Below, in pieces: positions 1 through 4,986 of a stretch of 5,389 nt of DNA. Origin of the DNA: Sulfurovum sp. (GTDB lineage: Bacteria; Campylobacterota; Campylobacteria; Campylobacterales; Sulfurovaceae); the NCBI GenBank assembly GCA_015663065.1, contig DQSX01000080.1, forward strand, positions 1 through 5,389. The letters run 5' to 3'. A model generated the notes under the pieces. That model was given only the letters and a program-made list of their open reading frames with translations, had not been told where the DNA came from and made no database searches. Numbering within the stretch: the first letter of the stretch is position 1; each line of letters opens with the position of its first letter. The translations under genes were made by a program, and so were the position numbers.

Positions 1-62
1 CCTGCTACTGCGAACGAACTCATTGCTAATACAGCTACTGCTGATAAAACGATATTTTTCAT
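1..62 (-). CDS. Small outer-membrane protein, 5' end only (paralogue of the 371-973 gene)
   Basis: Read leftward, an ATG at 62-60 opens a frame of 20 complete codons that runs off the left edge of the window. The peptide is a typical Sec signal sequence: Met-Lys-Asn start, an Ala/Val/Leu core and an AVA-G signal-peptidase site at residues 18-21. It matches the signal peptide of the divergent gene at 371 in 16 of 20 residues, and the DNA matches in 56 of 62 positions. An AAGGAG ribosome-binding site (68-73) lies 5 nt upstream, and a strong sigma70-like promoter lies at 93-122. The mature protein is outside the window. By analogy with its partner it is probably another small beta-barrel outer-membrane protein, but only export is directly supported. 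Confidence 0.8.
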   Translation of the reverse strand, partial: MKNIVLSAVAVLAMSSFAVA

Positions 63-67
63 AATAT

Positions 68-73
68 CTCCTT
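68..73 (-). promoter_or_regulatory. Ribosome-binding site of the leftward OMP gene
   Basis: Read on the minus strand this is AAGGAG, a near-consensus Shine-Dalgarno sequence with 5 nt between it and the ATG at 62. It supports that start codon for a gene that is otherwise cut off by the window edge. Confidence 0.8.
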
Positions 74-92
74 GTTATTTTTAAGATGTCAT

Positions 93-122
93 ATTATAAC
101 AGTTACTGTTAACAGTTGTCAA
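93..122 (-). promoter_or_regulatory. Sigma70-like promoter of the leftward OMP gene
   Basis: On the minus strand there is a perfect TTGACA (-35, positions 122-117) and a perfect TATAAT (-10, positions 98-93) separated by 18 bp. This predicts a transcript starting near position 86, with a leader of about 25 nt carrying the AAGGAG at 73-68. Both hexamers match consensus, so a strong basal promoter is expected. The spacer is filled with repeated TAACAGT half-sites, described separately. Confidence 0.8.
97..116. promoter_or_regulatory. Probable operator: three TAACAGT half-sites in the promoter spacer
   Basis: TAACAGT occurs on the + strand at 97-103 and 110-116, and on the - strand at 111-105. 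The first pair makes a perfect 7+1+7 palindrome (97-111). The second and third make a perfect 12-bp palindrome, ACTGTTAACAGT (105-116). The cluster fills the space between the -35 and -10 of the leftward promoter, where bound protein would block RNA polymerase. Repressor action is therefore inferred. No regulator gene is in the window and its family cannot be named. Confidence 0.55.
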
Positions 123-156
123 GCTTTGTTAGTAAAAAAATAACAGATAATTAATA

Positions 157-164
157 CCCCCCCC
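157..164. repeat. Homopolymeric C8 tract (possible slippage site)
   Basis: There are eight consecutive C residues in otherwise strongly AT-rich DNA. The last four C residues (161-164) can pair with GGGG at 170-173 across a TATTT loop. Poly-C/G runs of about this length are classic phase-variable slippage tracts in Campylobacter and Helicobacter. This one is intergenic, about 35 bp upstream of the leftward -35 and about 200 bp upstream of the rightward start. Any effect would therefore be on transcription, not reading frame. Variability is inferred. Confidence 0.5.
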
Positions 165-314
165 TATTTGGGGCATTAGAAGGCTATATTTTTTCATATT
201 ATTTTTAATAAAAAGGACCCTTTTGTGCGTTTAGAGGACTTTTTTACACTTTTTTGACATTTTTGTTTAACTAAAGGTTAACAGAAATTAATAACAATTT
301 AACACTTCTTAGGC

Positions 315-320
315 TAAAAT
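315..320 (+). promoter_or_regulatory. Candidate -10 element of the rightward OMP gene
   Basis: TAAAAT here would put the transcript start around 327, giving a leader of about 45 nt. No good -35 lies 16-18 bp upstream, but the DNA before it is rich in T-tracts, as is common in Campylobacterota promoters. A TTGACA at 254-259 exists but has only a poor -10 (TTAACA, 278-283) at an 18-bp spacing. The precise promoter is therefore uncertain. Confidence 0.35.
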
Positions 321-353
321 ACTTTTAAGATTTCATCTACACAATAATACAAT

Positions 354-359
354 AAAGGA
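354..359 (+). promoter_or_regulatory. Ribosome-binding site of the rightward OMP gene
   Basis: AAAGGA lies 11 nt before the ATG at 371, inside a purine-rich leader. It is a plausible though slightly distant Shine-Dalgarno sequence. The start is supported mainly by the signal peptide that immediately follows. Confidence 0.6.
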
Positions 360-370
360 AAAGTAAAAAT

Positions 371-973
371 ATGAAAAAGACAATATTATCAGCAGTAGCT
401 ATATTAGCAATGAGTTCGTTCGCAGTAGCAGGAGGAGATATCGCTCCAGTAGAAGAGCCTGTAGTAGTAGAAGAAGAGGATAACAGTGCATTTTATGTAG
501 GGTTGGGATTGTCTGCAGTAAGTACACGTGATGCAGCAGTTTCATTGGATTTTTTTAATGTAGTTCATGGACAAGATAGACTGGGAAACTTCTCTTTGTT
601 TGCAGGATATAATTTCAATGAGTACATAGCTTTGGAAGGAAGATATACAACAACTTTCTCTGATGAAGACCGGGTTGAAATGAGTGGATGGAGTCTATTT
701 GCAAAACCACAATACCCTGTAACTGAGGACTTCTCAGTGTATGCACTTCTTGGATTTGGAGGTGTGACTCTTGATAATGTAAATGCTTCAACAGTAAATG
801 TTGATGACAGTGGTTTCCAATGGGGGATCGGTGCAAGTTATCTTGCTACAGAAAATATTTCAGTATTTATTGACTATAGTTCACTTGCGAATGATATGGA
901 AGGTCTTTACTGGAATGGAGCACATGATATAGATGCTGATGCTATCACTATAGGTGTGAATTACCTATTTTAG
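371..973 (+). CDS. Small outer-membrane beta-barrel protein (OmpA-like/porin-family barrel)
   Basis: The 200-residue protein has a Sec signal peptide (residues 1-20, AVA-GG cleavage) and then a short acidic, proline-containing linker (about 24-38, rich in Val and Glu). The rest is a barrel of alternating aromatic and small residues. Eight amphipathic strands can be picked out near 41-51, 73-82, 86-94, 106-116, 121-131, 148-159, 163-172 and 189-200. The chain ends in Tyr-Leu-Phe, the aromatic C-terminal signature recognised by the BAM machinery. An 8-stranded barrel of this size fits the OmpA-N/OMP_b-brl superfamily. No pore or binding function can be read from the sequence. It is monocistronic: promoter-like DNA precedes it and a strong terminator follows 30 nt after the stop. 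Its first 62 nt nearly repeat, in inverted orientation, the start of the divergent gene at 62-1. Confidence 0.88.
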   Translation: MKKTILSAVAILAMSSFAVAGGDIAPVEEPVVVEEEDNSAFYVGLGLSAVSTRDAAVSLDFFNVVHGQDRLGNFSLFAGYNFNEYIALEGRYTTTFSDEDRVEMSGWSLFAKPQYPVTEDFSVYALLGFGGVTLDNVNASTVNVDDSGFQWGIGASYLATENISVFIDYSSLANDMEGLYWNGAHDIDADAITIGVNYLF

Positions 974-1003
974 GTTTTATATGAATAAGATCATAACTAA
1001 CGT

Positions 1004-1033
1004 AGAAGAAATCTGTATGGATTTCTTCTTTTT
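1004..1033 (+). terminator. Rho-independent terminator of the OMP gene
   Basis: A perfect 9-bp stem, GAAGAAATC (1005-1013) with GATTTCTTC (1020-1028), encloses the 6-nt loop TGTATG and is followed by five T residues (1029-1033). A further A-T pair (1004/1029) can extend the stem. It begins 30 nt after the OMP stop codon and separates that gene from the polysaccharide operon. Confidence 0.88.
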
Positions 1034-1068
1034 AGTTAAGTTTTCTGCGTAATTTTCACTACAACTTT

Positions 1069-1088
1069 TATAATTTAAACTATATAAT
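1069..1088 (+). promoter_or_regulatory. Candidate promoter (-10 elements) of the polysaccharide operon
   Basis: Two perfect TATAAT hexamers occur at 1069-1074 and 1083-1088, just before the kinase gene and after the upstream terminator. The first predicts a start near 1081 and a leader of about 25 nt that includes the AAGGA at 1096-1100. The second would leave a leader of only about 11 nt. No good -35 is seen for either, so the first is preferred. Confidence 0.5.
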
Positions 1089-1095
1089 ACTATAT

Positions 1096-1100
1096 AAGGA
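1096..1100 (+). promoter_or_regulatory. Ribosome-binding site of the tyrosine-kinase gene
   Basis: AAGGA with a 5-nt gap selects the ATG at 1106 over the in-frame ATG at 1121 (residue 6). Confidence 0.65.
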
Positions 1101-1105
1101 CAGGC

Positions 1106-3436
1106 ATGAATATAGACAGAATGGAGATCGATGAAGATGAAATAGACATTAAAGAAGTTTTCCGTACGATCTACCGGTATAAAACCATGATCATTCTTCT
1201 GGTTGTTCTCTTTGCTGTGGCGAGTAGTTATTATGCTTACTTTAAACCCAATGTCTATCAGGCTTCTTCTACTGTTGAAGTAGGTGTGCAGCCACGCGGT
1301 TATGGAGGGCAGGACATACTTGCCATGGCAACAGAATCAGGATCCATGAATGCTGACACGGAAATGGAGATCATTAAGTCAAGATTTCTGGCCCAAAAAG
1401 TACTCAAAGAGGTCAATTTTTCCCATAAATACTATACGACAAAAAGATTTAAAGAGGTAGAACTCTATAAAAACACACCTTTTGTTGTGGGGATGAACAG
1501 AGGGTACTACATTTCATTTGATTTTTATCCTGTTGATTCAAAAAGATATCGTTTAGTTGTTAAAGATGCTGTAGATGAAAATGGTACAGCATGGAGCTAT
1601 GATGAAACCCTCTCTTATGATCAAGAGATCATTACTGAACATTTTCATCTTAATATAGTTAAGAAAAAAGAACCCAAAGAGGAACAGTATCGCTTTATGA
1701 TCATGGATCCTGCAGATATGGGCTCTTATGTTCAGGGTGGTGTCTCTGTGAGTCAAATGTCCAAGTATTCGACCATACTGCAGATCTCTTATGCAGATAA
1801 TGTAGCCTTACGTGCAAAAGAAGCAGCCAATGCTCTGTCCAAAGCATATATATCGCAAAGTATCGATAAAAAGACAAAAGAGGCAGAGCGTAAACTTGCT
1901 TTCATAGATAAACAGTTAAAAAAGATCACGGAAAATCTTAAAGGTTCTGCAGTAAAACTTGAAGAGTTTAAAAGAACTTCTAATACTGTGGATCTGTCTG
2001 CCAAAGCCGAAAATATCATTCGTCATATGAGTGAGTATGAAACGCAGTTGGCGGGGATCACGATACAAGAAGAGATGCTGGGGTCACTCTATAAGCAGGT
2101 GAAGTCAGGTAAAAATCTTGAGAGTATTACAGTTTCGGGTACCGAGATGGGCAATACAACACTCTCTCCGATGATCATGAAGCTGCAGGAAGCCATCATG
2201 AAAAAGAGGGTCATGCGTGAGAGTTATACTGAACTGCATCCTGAAGTACGTAAACTTAGTAAAAGTATTGCACAGCTTAAAAAAGTGATCGTCTCTACGA
2301 TCAAGAATTTAAATAAAAACAGTAAAGAACGTAAAGTCTTACTTGAAAAATCTATTGCAAAAGAGCAGAAACTTTTAAATAAACTTCCTGCTGATGAACG
2401 TATGTTTGGACAGTTACAGCGTAAATTTGTAGTCAATGAGAAGGTATACTCCTACCTTTTGGAAAAACGTTTGGAGACTGAGATTATCAAAGCCTCTACC
2501 GTTTCGAAAAACAGGATCATTGATCAGGCACTTATGCCAGGAGGACCCATTAAACCCAAACGAAAACTGATCGTACTTGTAGGGTTGATACTGGGGCTTA
2601 TTTTAGGGATCGCACTTGCTTTCTTGAGAGATTTTCTGGATGATCGTATTAAAAATGAGGATGATATTTCCAATATTGGAGATATCCCTATGGTTGGATC
2701 TATCCCCAATATAGTTCTGGACAATGATAAGCTTAAAGTTTTTCTTTCTCCTAAATCTGCTGTAGCAGAAGCTTTTAGAAACCTGCGTACCAACTTGCAG
2801 TTTATGTCTAATTATAAAGCCAGCCATACTATTGCAGTGACATCGACCATAGGAGGAGAGGGGAAAACAACAGTGTGCATAAATCTGGCTGGTATTATGT
2901 CTATGGCTGGGAAAAGAACTGTTATATTAAACTTAGATATGAGAAAGCCGACCTTGCATGAAAAATTTAAACTTTCCAACAAGTCAGGTGTGAGTACACT
3001 TCTTTCTGGTTCTACAAGTTTAGGCAGTGTTATACAAAGAACTGAGTATGAAAATTTGGATGTTATTACTTCAGGACCGATTCCCCCCAATCCAAGTGAA
3101 TTGATACAGAGTGAACTTATGGAAAAAGTACTTGAGAAACTGAAAGAAGCGTATGATGTTATTATTCTTGATACTCCTCCAGTTGGTTTGGTGGTAGATG
3201 CAAAAACATTGATGCATCATGTAGATACAAGTATTTATGTGTTGAGAGCAAACTATTCAAAAAAAGATTTTCTGCGTAGTGTAAAAGAGCTCTCTGACAT
3301 TAAAGAGATTCATGGTTTAAGTATCCTCCTCAATGATGTGAAACAGGGCAAAGATGGATATGGTTACGGCTATGGCTATGGCTATGGCTATGGCTATGGC
3401 TATGGCTATGGATATTATGAAGAAGACAACAAATGA
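1106..3436 (+). CDS. Wzc-like polysaccharide co-polymerase / BY-family tyrosine autokinase
   Basis: This 776-residue inner-membrane protein is predicted to control polymer length and export, and to autophosphorylate on C-terminal tyrosines. Domains in order: Wzz-type N-terminus with TM1 near 27-46; a large periplasmic part with coiled-coil-like helices near 255-290 and 380-425; a GNVR-like segment near 430-470; a proline-rich motif before TM2 (P478, P481, P484); TM2 near 488-506; and the cytoplasmic kinase. The kinase shows the ExxRxxR oligomerisation motif (E555, R558, R561), Walker A (GGEGKTT, K587), Walker A' (606-615, D611) and Walker B (IILDTPP, D689). The length is close to E. coli Wzc (about 720), plus a tail. 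The first Asp of the usual Walker A' DxD is Asn609. The tail is (Gly-Tyr)10-Tyr at 751-771 followed by an acidic end. It is the first gene of the operon, and its stop codon overlaps the phosphatase start by 4 nt. Confidence 0.93.
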   Translation: MNIDRMEIDEDEIDIKEVFRTIYRYKTMIILLVVLFAVASSYYAYFKPNVYQASSTVEVGVQPRGYGGQDILAMATESGSMNADTEMEIIKSRFLAQKVLKEVNFSHKYYTTKRFKEVELYKNTPFVVGMNRGYYISFDFYPVDSKRYRLVVKDAVDENGTAWSYDETLSYDQEIITEHFHLNIVKKKEPKEEQYRFMIMDPADMGSYVQGGVSVSQMSKYSTILQISYADNVALRAKEAANALSKAYISQSIDKKTKEAERKLAFIDKQLKKITENLKGSAVKLEEFKRTSNTVDLSAKAENIIRHMSEYETQLAGITIQEEMLGSLYKQVKSGKNLESITVSGTEMGNTTLSPMIMKLQEAIMKKRVMRESYTELHPEVRKLSKSIAQLKKVIVSTIKNLNKNSKERKVLLEKSIAKEQKLLNKLPADERMFGQLQRKFVVNEKVYSYLLEKRLETEIIKASTVSKNRIIDQALMPGGPIKPKRKLIVLVGLILGLILGIALAFLRDFLDDRIKNEDDISNIGDIPMVGSIPNIVLDNDKLKVFLSPKSAVAEAFRNLRTNLQFMSNYKASHTIAVTSTIGGEGKTTVCINLAGIMSMAGKRTVILNLDMRKPTLHEKFKLSNKSGVSTLLSGSTSLGSVIQRTEYENLDVITSGPIPPNPSELIQSELMEKVLEKLKEAYDVIILDTPPVGLVVDAKTLMHHVDTSIYVLRANYSKKDFLRSVKELSDIKEIHGLSILLNDVKQGKDGYGYGYGYGYGYGYGYGYGYYEEDNK
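3356..3418 (+). repeat. Gly-Tyr tandem repeat with a (GGCTAT)7 microsatellite core
   Basis: Within the kinase gene, codons 751-771 encode ten Gly-Tyr dipeptides plus one extra Tyr, 11 tyrosines in all. The core 3368-3409 is seven perfect copies of the hexamer GGCTAT. The flanking units use the variants GGA-TAT, GGT-TAC and GGA-TAT. Uniform codon use in the core suggests recent expansion by slippage. Gain or loss of a unit stays in frame and adds or removes one Gly-Tyr. Confidence 0.95.
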
Positions 3437-4170
3437 TCTTCTCTTTTTTCAAAAAAAGAAAAGAACAAATCAGAGGACCACAGCTAAAGGTCGATTTACA
3501 CTCTCATCTTATACCCGGCATTGATGATGGATCAAGGAATATGGAAGAAAGCCTTTCGCTTTTAAAAGAGATGGAAGCACTCGGATATGAGAAAGTGATT
3601 ACAACACCTCATATAATGCTGGATGCTTATCGCAATACACCGAAGATAATCCGAGATGGATTATACTCTCTTTGTGAGACAGCAGTAAAAGAAGGAATTT
3701 CATTAGAGATAGAAGCAGCAGCCGAATATTATCTGGATGATGGTTTTGAAGACCTTCTTAAAAAAGGAGATATCTTAACTATTGATGGGAAATATCTTTT
3801 GTTTGAAACCTCTTACTTTGCCAAACCACTACAGCTGGAAGAGATGATCTTTGCTATTACATCAGCAGGACACATACCGCTTATGGCACATCCTGAACGT
3901 TACCGTTATATAAAAGATCCAAAAAGAGAATATGAAAGGTTTAAAGAGCTTGGTGTCCTCTTTCAAGTCAATATTAACTCTTTTGGAGGACACTATGGGA
4001 GATCGGCGAAACACTTGGCTGATTTTTTGAGTAAAAACGGAATGATAGACTTTTTAGGTTCAGATACACATGGACATAAACATTTGGAGACACTCTCAAA
4101 TCTGTTTTTCTCTGAAGCCTACAGAGAGATATTTCTACACAACACAATACGCAATGATGAACTGCTCTAA
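3433..4170 (+). CDS. PHP-family phosphotyrosine phosphatase (CpsB/YwqE-like)
   Basis: This 245-residue cytoplasmic protein is predicted to remove phosphate from the tyrosine tail of the kinase encoded just upstream. The metal-binding motifs of the polymerase-and-histidinol-phosphatase (PHP) fold appear in order: DLHSH with IPGIDDG (D21, H23, H25, D31-D32), TTPH (H60), the Glu in AAAEYY (E98), AHPER (H153-R156) and GSDTHGH (D211, H213). The length matches CpsB of streptococci and YwqE of Bacillus (about 240-255). No signal peptide is seen; the N-terminus is basic (KKRK, 7-10). The ATG overlaps the kinase stop (ATGA, 3433-3436). Only a weak purine-rich stretch (3419-3426) precedes it, so translational coupling to the kinase is likely. 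Gram-negative operons often use a low-molecular-weight Wzb phosphatase instead. A related histidinol-phosphatase role is possible but unlikely in this position. Confidence 0.9.
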   Translation: MIFSFFKKRKEQIRGPQLKVDLHSHLIPGIDDGSRNMEESLSLLKEMEALGYEKVITTPHIMLDAYRNTPKIIRDGLYSLCETAVKEGISLEIEAAAEYYLDDGFEDLLKKGDILTIDGKYLLFETSYFAKPLQLEEMIFAITSAGHIPLMAHPERYRYIKDPKREYERFKELGVLFQVNINSFGGHYGRSAKHLADFLSKNGMIDFLGSDTHGHKHLETLSNLFFSEAYREIFLHNTIRNDELL

Positions 4171-4172
4171 TA

Positions 4173-4188
4173 TATATTATGATAAAAT
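4173..4188 (+). promoter_or_regulatory. Weak candidate internal promoter before the export lipoprotein gene
   Basis: The 47-nt gap between the phosphatase and lipoprotein genes is almost all A and T. It contains overlapping -10-like hexamers (TATATT at 4173-4178, TATTAT at 4175-4180, TAAAAT at 4183-4188). No convincing -35 is visible, since upstream is coding sequence. It could give extra transcription of the last two genes, or simply be AT-rich spacer. Confidence 0.2.
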
Positions 4189-4204
4189 GAAAAATTAATT
4201 AAAC

Positions 4205-4209
4205 AGGAG
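4205..4209 (+). promoter_or_regulatory. Ribosome-binding site of the export lipoprotein gene
   Basis: AGGAG lies 8 nt before the ATG at 4218. The alternative in-frame ATG at 4227 (residue 4) would be 17 nt away, so 4218 is preferred. Either start leaves the lipoprotein signal intact. Confidence 0.75.
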
Positions 4210-4217
4210 AAGAAAAA

Positions 4218-4979
4218 ATGCTTAAGATGAAAAAAATATTGCTTTCAGGGATGATTGTATTGTTGACAGGATGCGGAAGTCTGAATTCAGAGTATCAGCT
4301 GCTGCAGAATGAAGCAGTTAGTGCCGAAGAGCAAACAGTTGTAGCCAAAGGTAGTATAGAATACCGTATTTTACCGCAGGACAGATTGAAGGTTGTGATC
4401 TACAGAGATCCTCAGCAGAGTGCAGCAGTCTCTACCACTGAACTGGGGCAGGAGATGAGTCAGGACGGTATACTTGTTAATGCTGCAGGGTACATCAGCC
4501 TGCCGCTTGTAGGTAAAGTAAAGGTATCGGGTTTAAGCCAGACGCAGGCAGCAGACCTGATCACACAACGTTTGAAAAGGTATCTCAATACACCTTCTGT
4601 CTATGTTGAAGTAATGAATAAACGTGTTTATGTGCTTGGCGAAGTAAAAAAGCCGGGTGTAGTGAAACTGGATAGAGAAAAGATAACACTTTTTGAAGCG
4701 ATCGCTTTCTCCGGAGATGTGACAGACCACGCCGTGAGAGACAATGTTATTATTGTATCACATGATAGCAGAGGCGGTTTGAAAATGCGATCTGTTGACT
4801 TGACAAATTTTAAAACGATGAAGTATGCCAGTTTGATGTTGCGTCCCAATGACATTGTCTATGTGCAGCCGGACGGATGGAAAGAGTTCAAGGTAAAATC
4901 TGACAATTTTACAGCACCGTTTGAAACGATCACCAAGATCGCAGCGCCATTCGTTACGCTTAAATACTTGACTGACTGA
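4218..4979 (+). CDS. Wza-like outer-membrane polysaccharide export lipoprotein (OPX family, short form)
   Basis: The 253-residue protein begins with a lipoprotein signal: basic start, hydrophobic core and the lipobox Leu-Thr-Gly-Cys, with Cys19 as the acylated residue. Gly at +2 does not signal inner-membrane retention, so outer-membrane sorting is expected. A Poly_export domain spans about 47-132 (IEYRILPQDRLKV at its start, then DGILVNAAGYISLPLVG and the TQAADLITQRL helix). One SLBB domain follows from about 136 to 215 and contains GEVKKPG (141-147). E. coli Wza (about 379 residues) carries more repeated domain and a C-terminal outer-membrane helix. Here only 30-40 residues remain after the SLBB, with a possible amphipathic helix near 230-250. 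It probably forms or gates the periplasmic export conduit that docks onto the upstream Wzc-like kinase. It is 47 nt downstream of the phosphatase gene. Confidence 0.9.
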   Translation: MLKMKKILLSGMIVLLTGCGSLNSEYQLLQNEAVSAEEQTVVAKGSIEYRILPQDRLKVVIYRDPQQSAAVSTTELGQEMSQDGILVNAAGYISLPLVGKVKVSGLSQTQAADLITQRLKRYLNTPSVYVEVMNKRVYVLGEVKKPGVVKLDREKITLFEAIAFSGDVTDHAVRDNVIIVSHDSRGGLKMRSVDLTNFKTMKYASLMLRPNDIVYVQPDGWKEFKVKSDNFTAPFETITKIAAPFVTLKYLTD

Positions 4980-4986
4980 AGATAAG

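Larger units (their letters stand above)
63..370. other. Divergent intergenic region between the two OMP genes
   Basis: This 308-bp stretch holds no convincing gene. From left to right it contains the leftward gene's leader, promoter and operator-like repeats (63-122), and an A-rich segment with a further TAACAGA (141-147). Next come a C8 run with a small C4/G4 hairpin (157-173), an imperfect palindrome AAAAGGACCCTTTT (211-224), and alternating T-tracts (221-264). Last are repeated TTAAC motifs (267-303) and a probable -10 with a Shine-Dalgarno for the rightward gene. The T-tract-rich character resembles sigma70 promoters described in Campylobacter and Helicobacter, where a -35 is often not conserved. 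Confidence 0.7.

Noticed and set aside
211..224. Imperfect palindrome AAAAGGACCCTTTT as a terminator or operator
   Set aside because: The arms are AT-rich with a mismatched centre and almost no loop. It is not followed by a proper T-run at the right spacing and no gene ends nearby.
371..973. The 200-residue barrel as the outer-membrane channel for the polysaccharide exporter
   Set aside because: It is predicted to have only about eight strands, lies in a separate transcription unit closed by a terminator, and has a divergent paralogue, so a general OMP role is more likely.
981..1052. A 23-codon open frame starting ATG AAT AAG just after the OMP gene
   Set aside because: No Shine-Dalgarno sequence precedes it, and the terminator stem-loop with its T-run lies inside it, which explains the sequence better.
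2812..3090. 92-codon open frame on the minus strand inside the kinase gene
   Set aside because: It is antisense to the conserved Walker A and A' region, has no domain-like content or ribosome-binding site, and is explained by the codon pattern of the real gene. Other antisense frames under the kinase, lipoprotein and OMP genes were dismissed for the same reason.
3356..3418. Tandem GGCTAT array as a CRISPR or non-coding satellite
   Set aside because: The units are 6 bp with no spacers, in frame, and form the expected tyrosine-rich end of a BY kinase.
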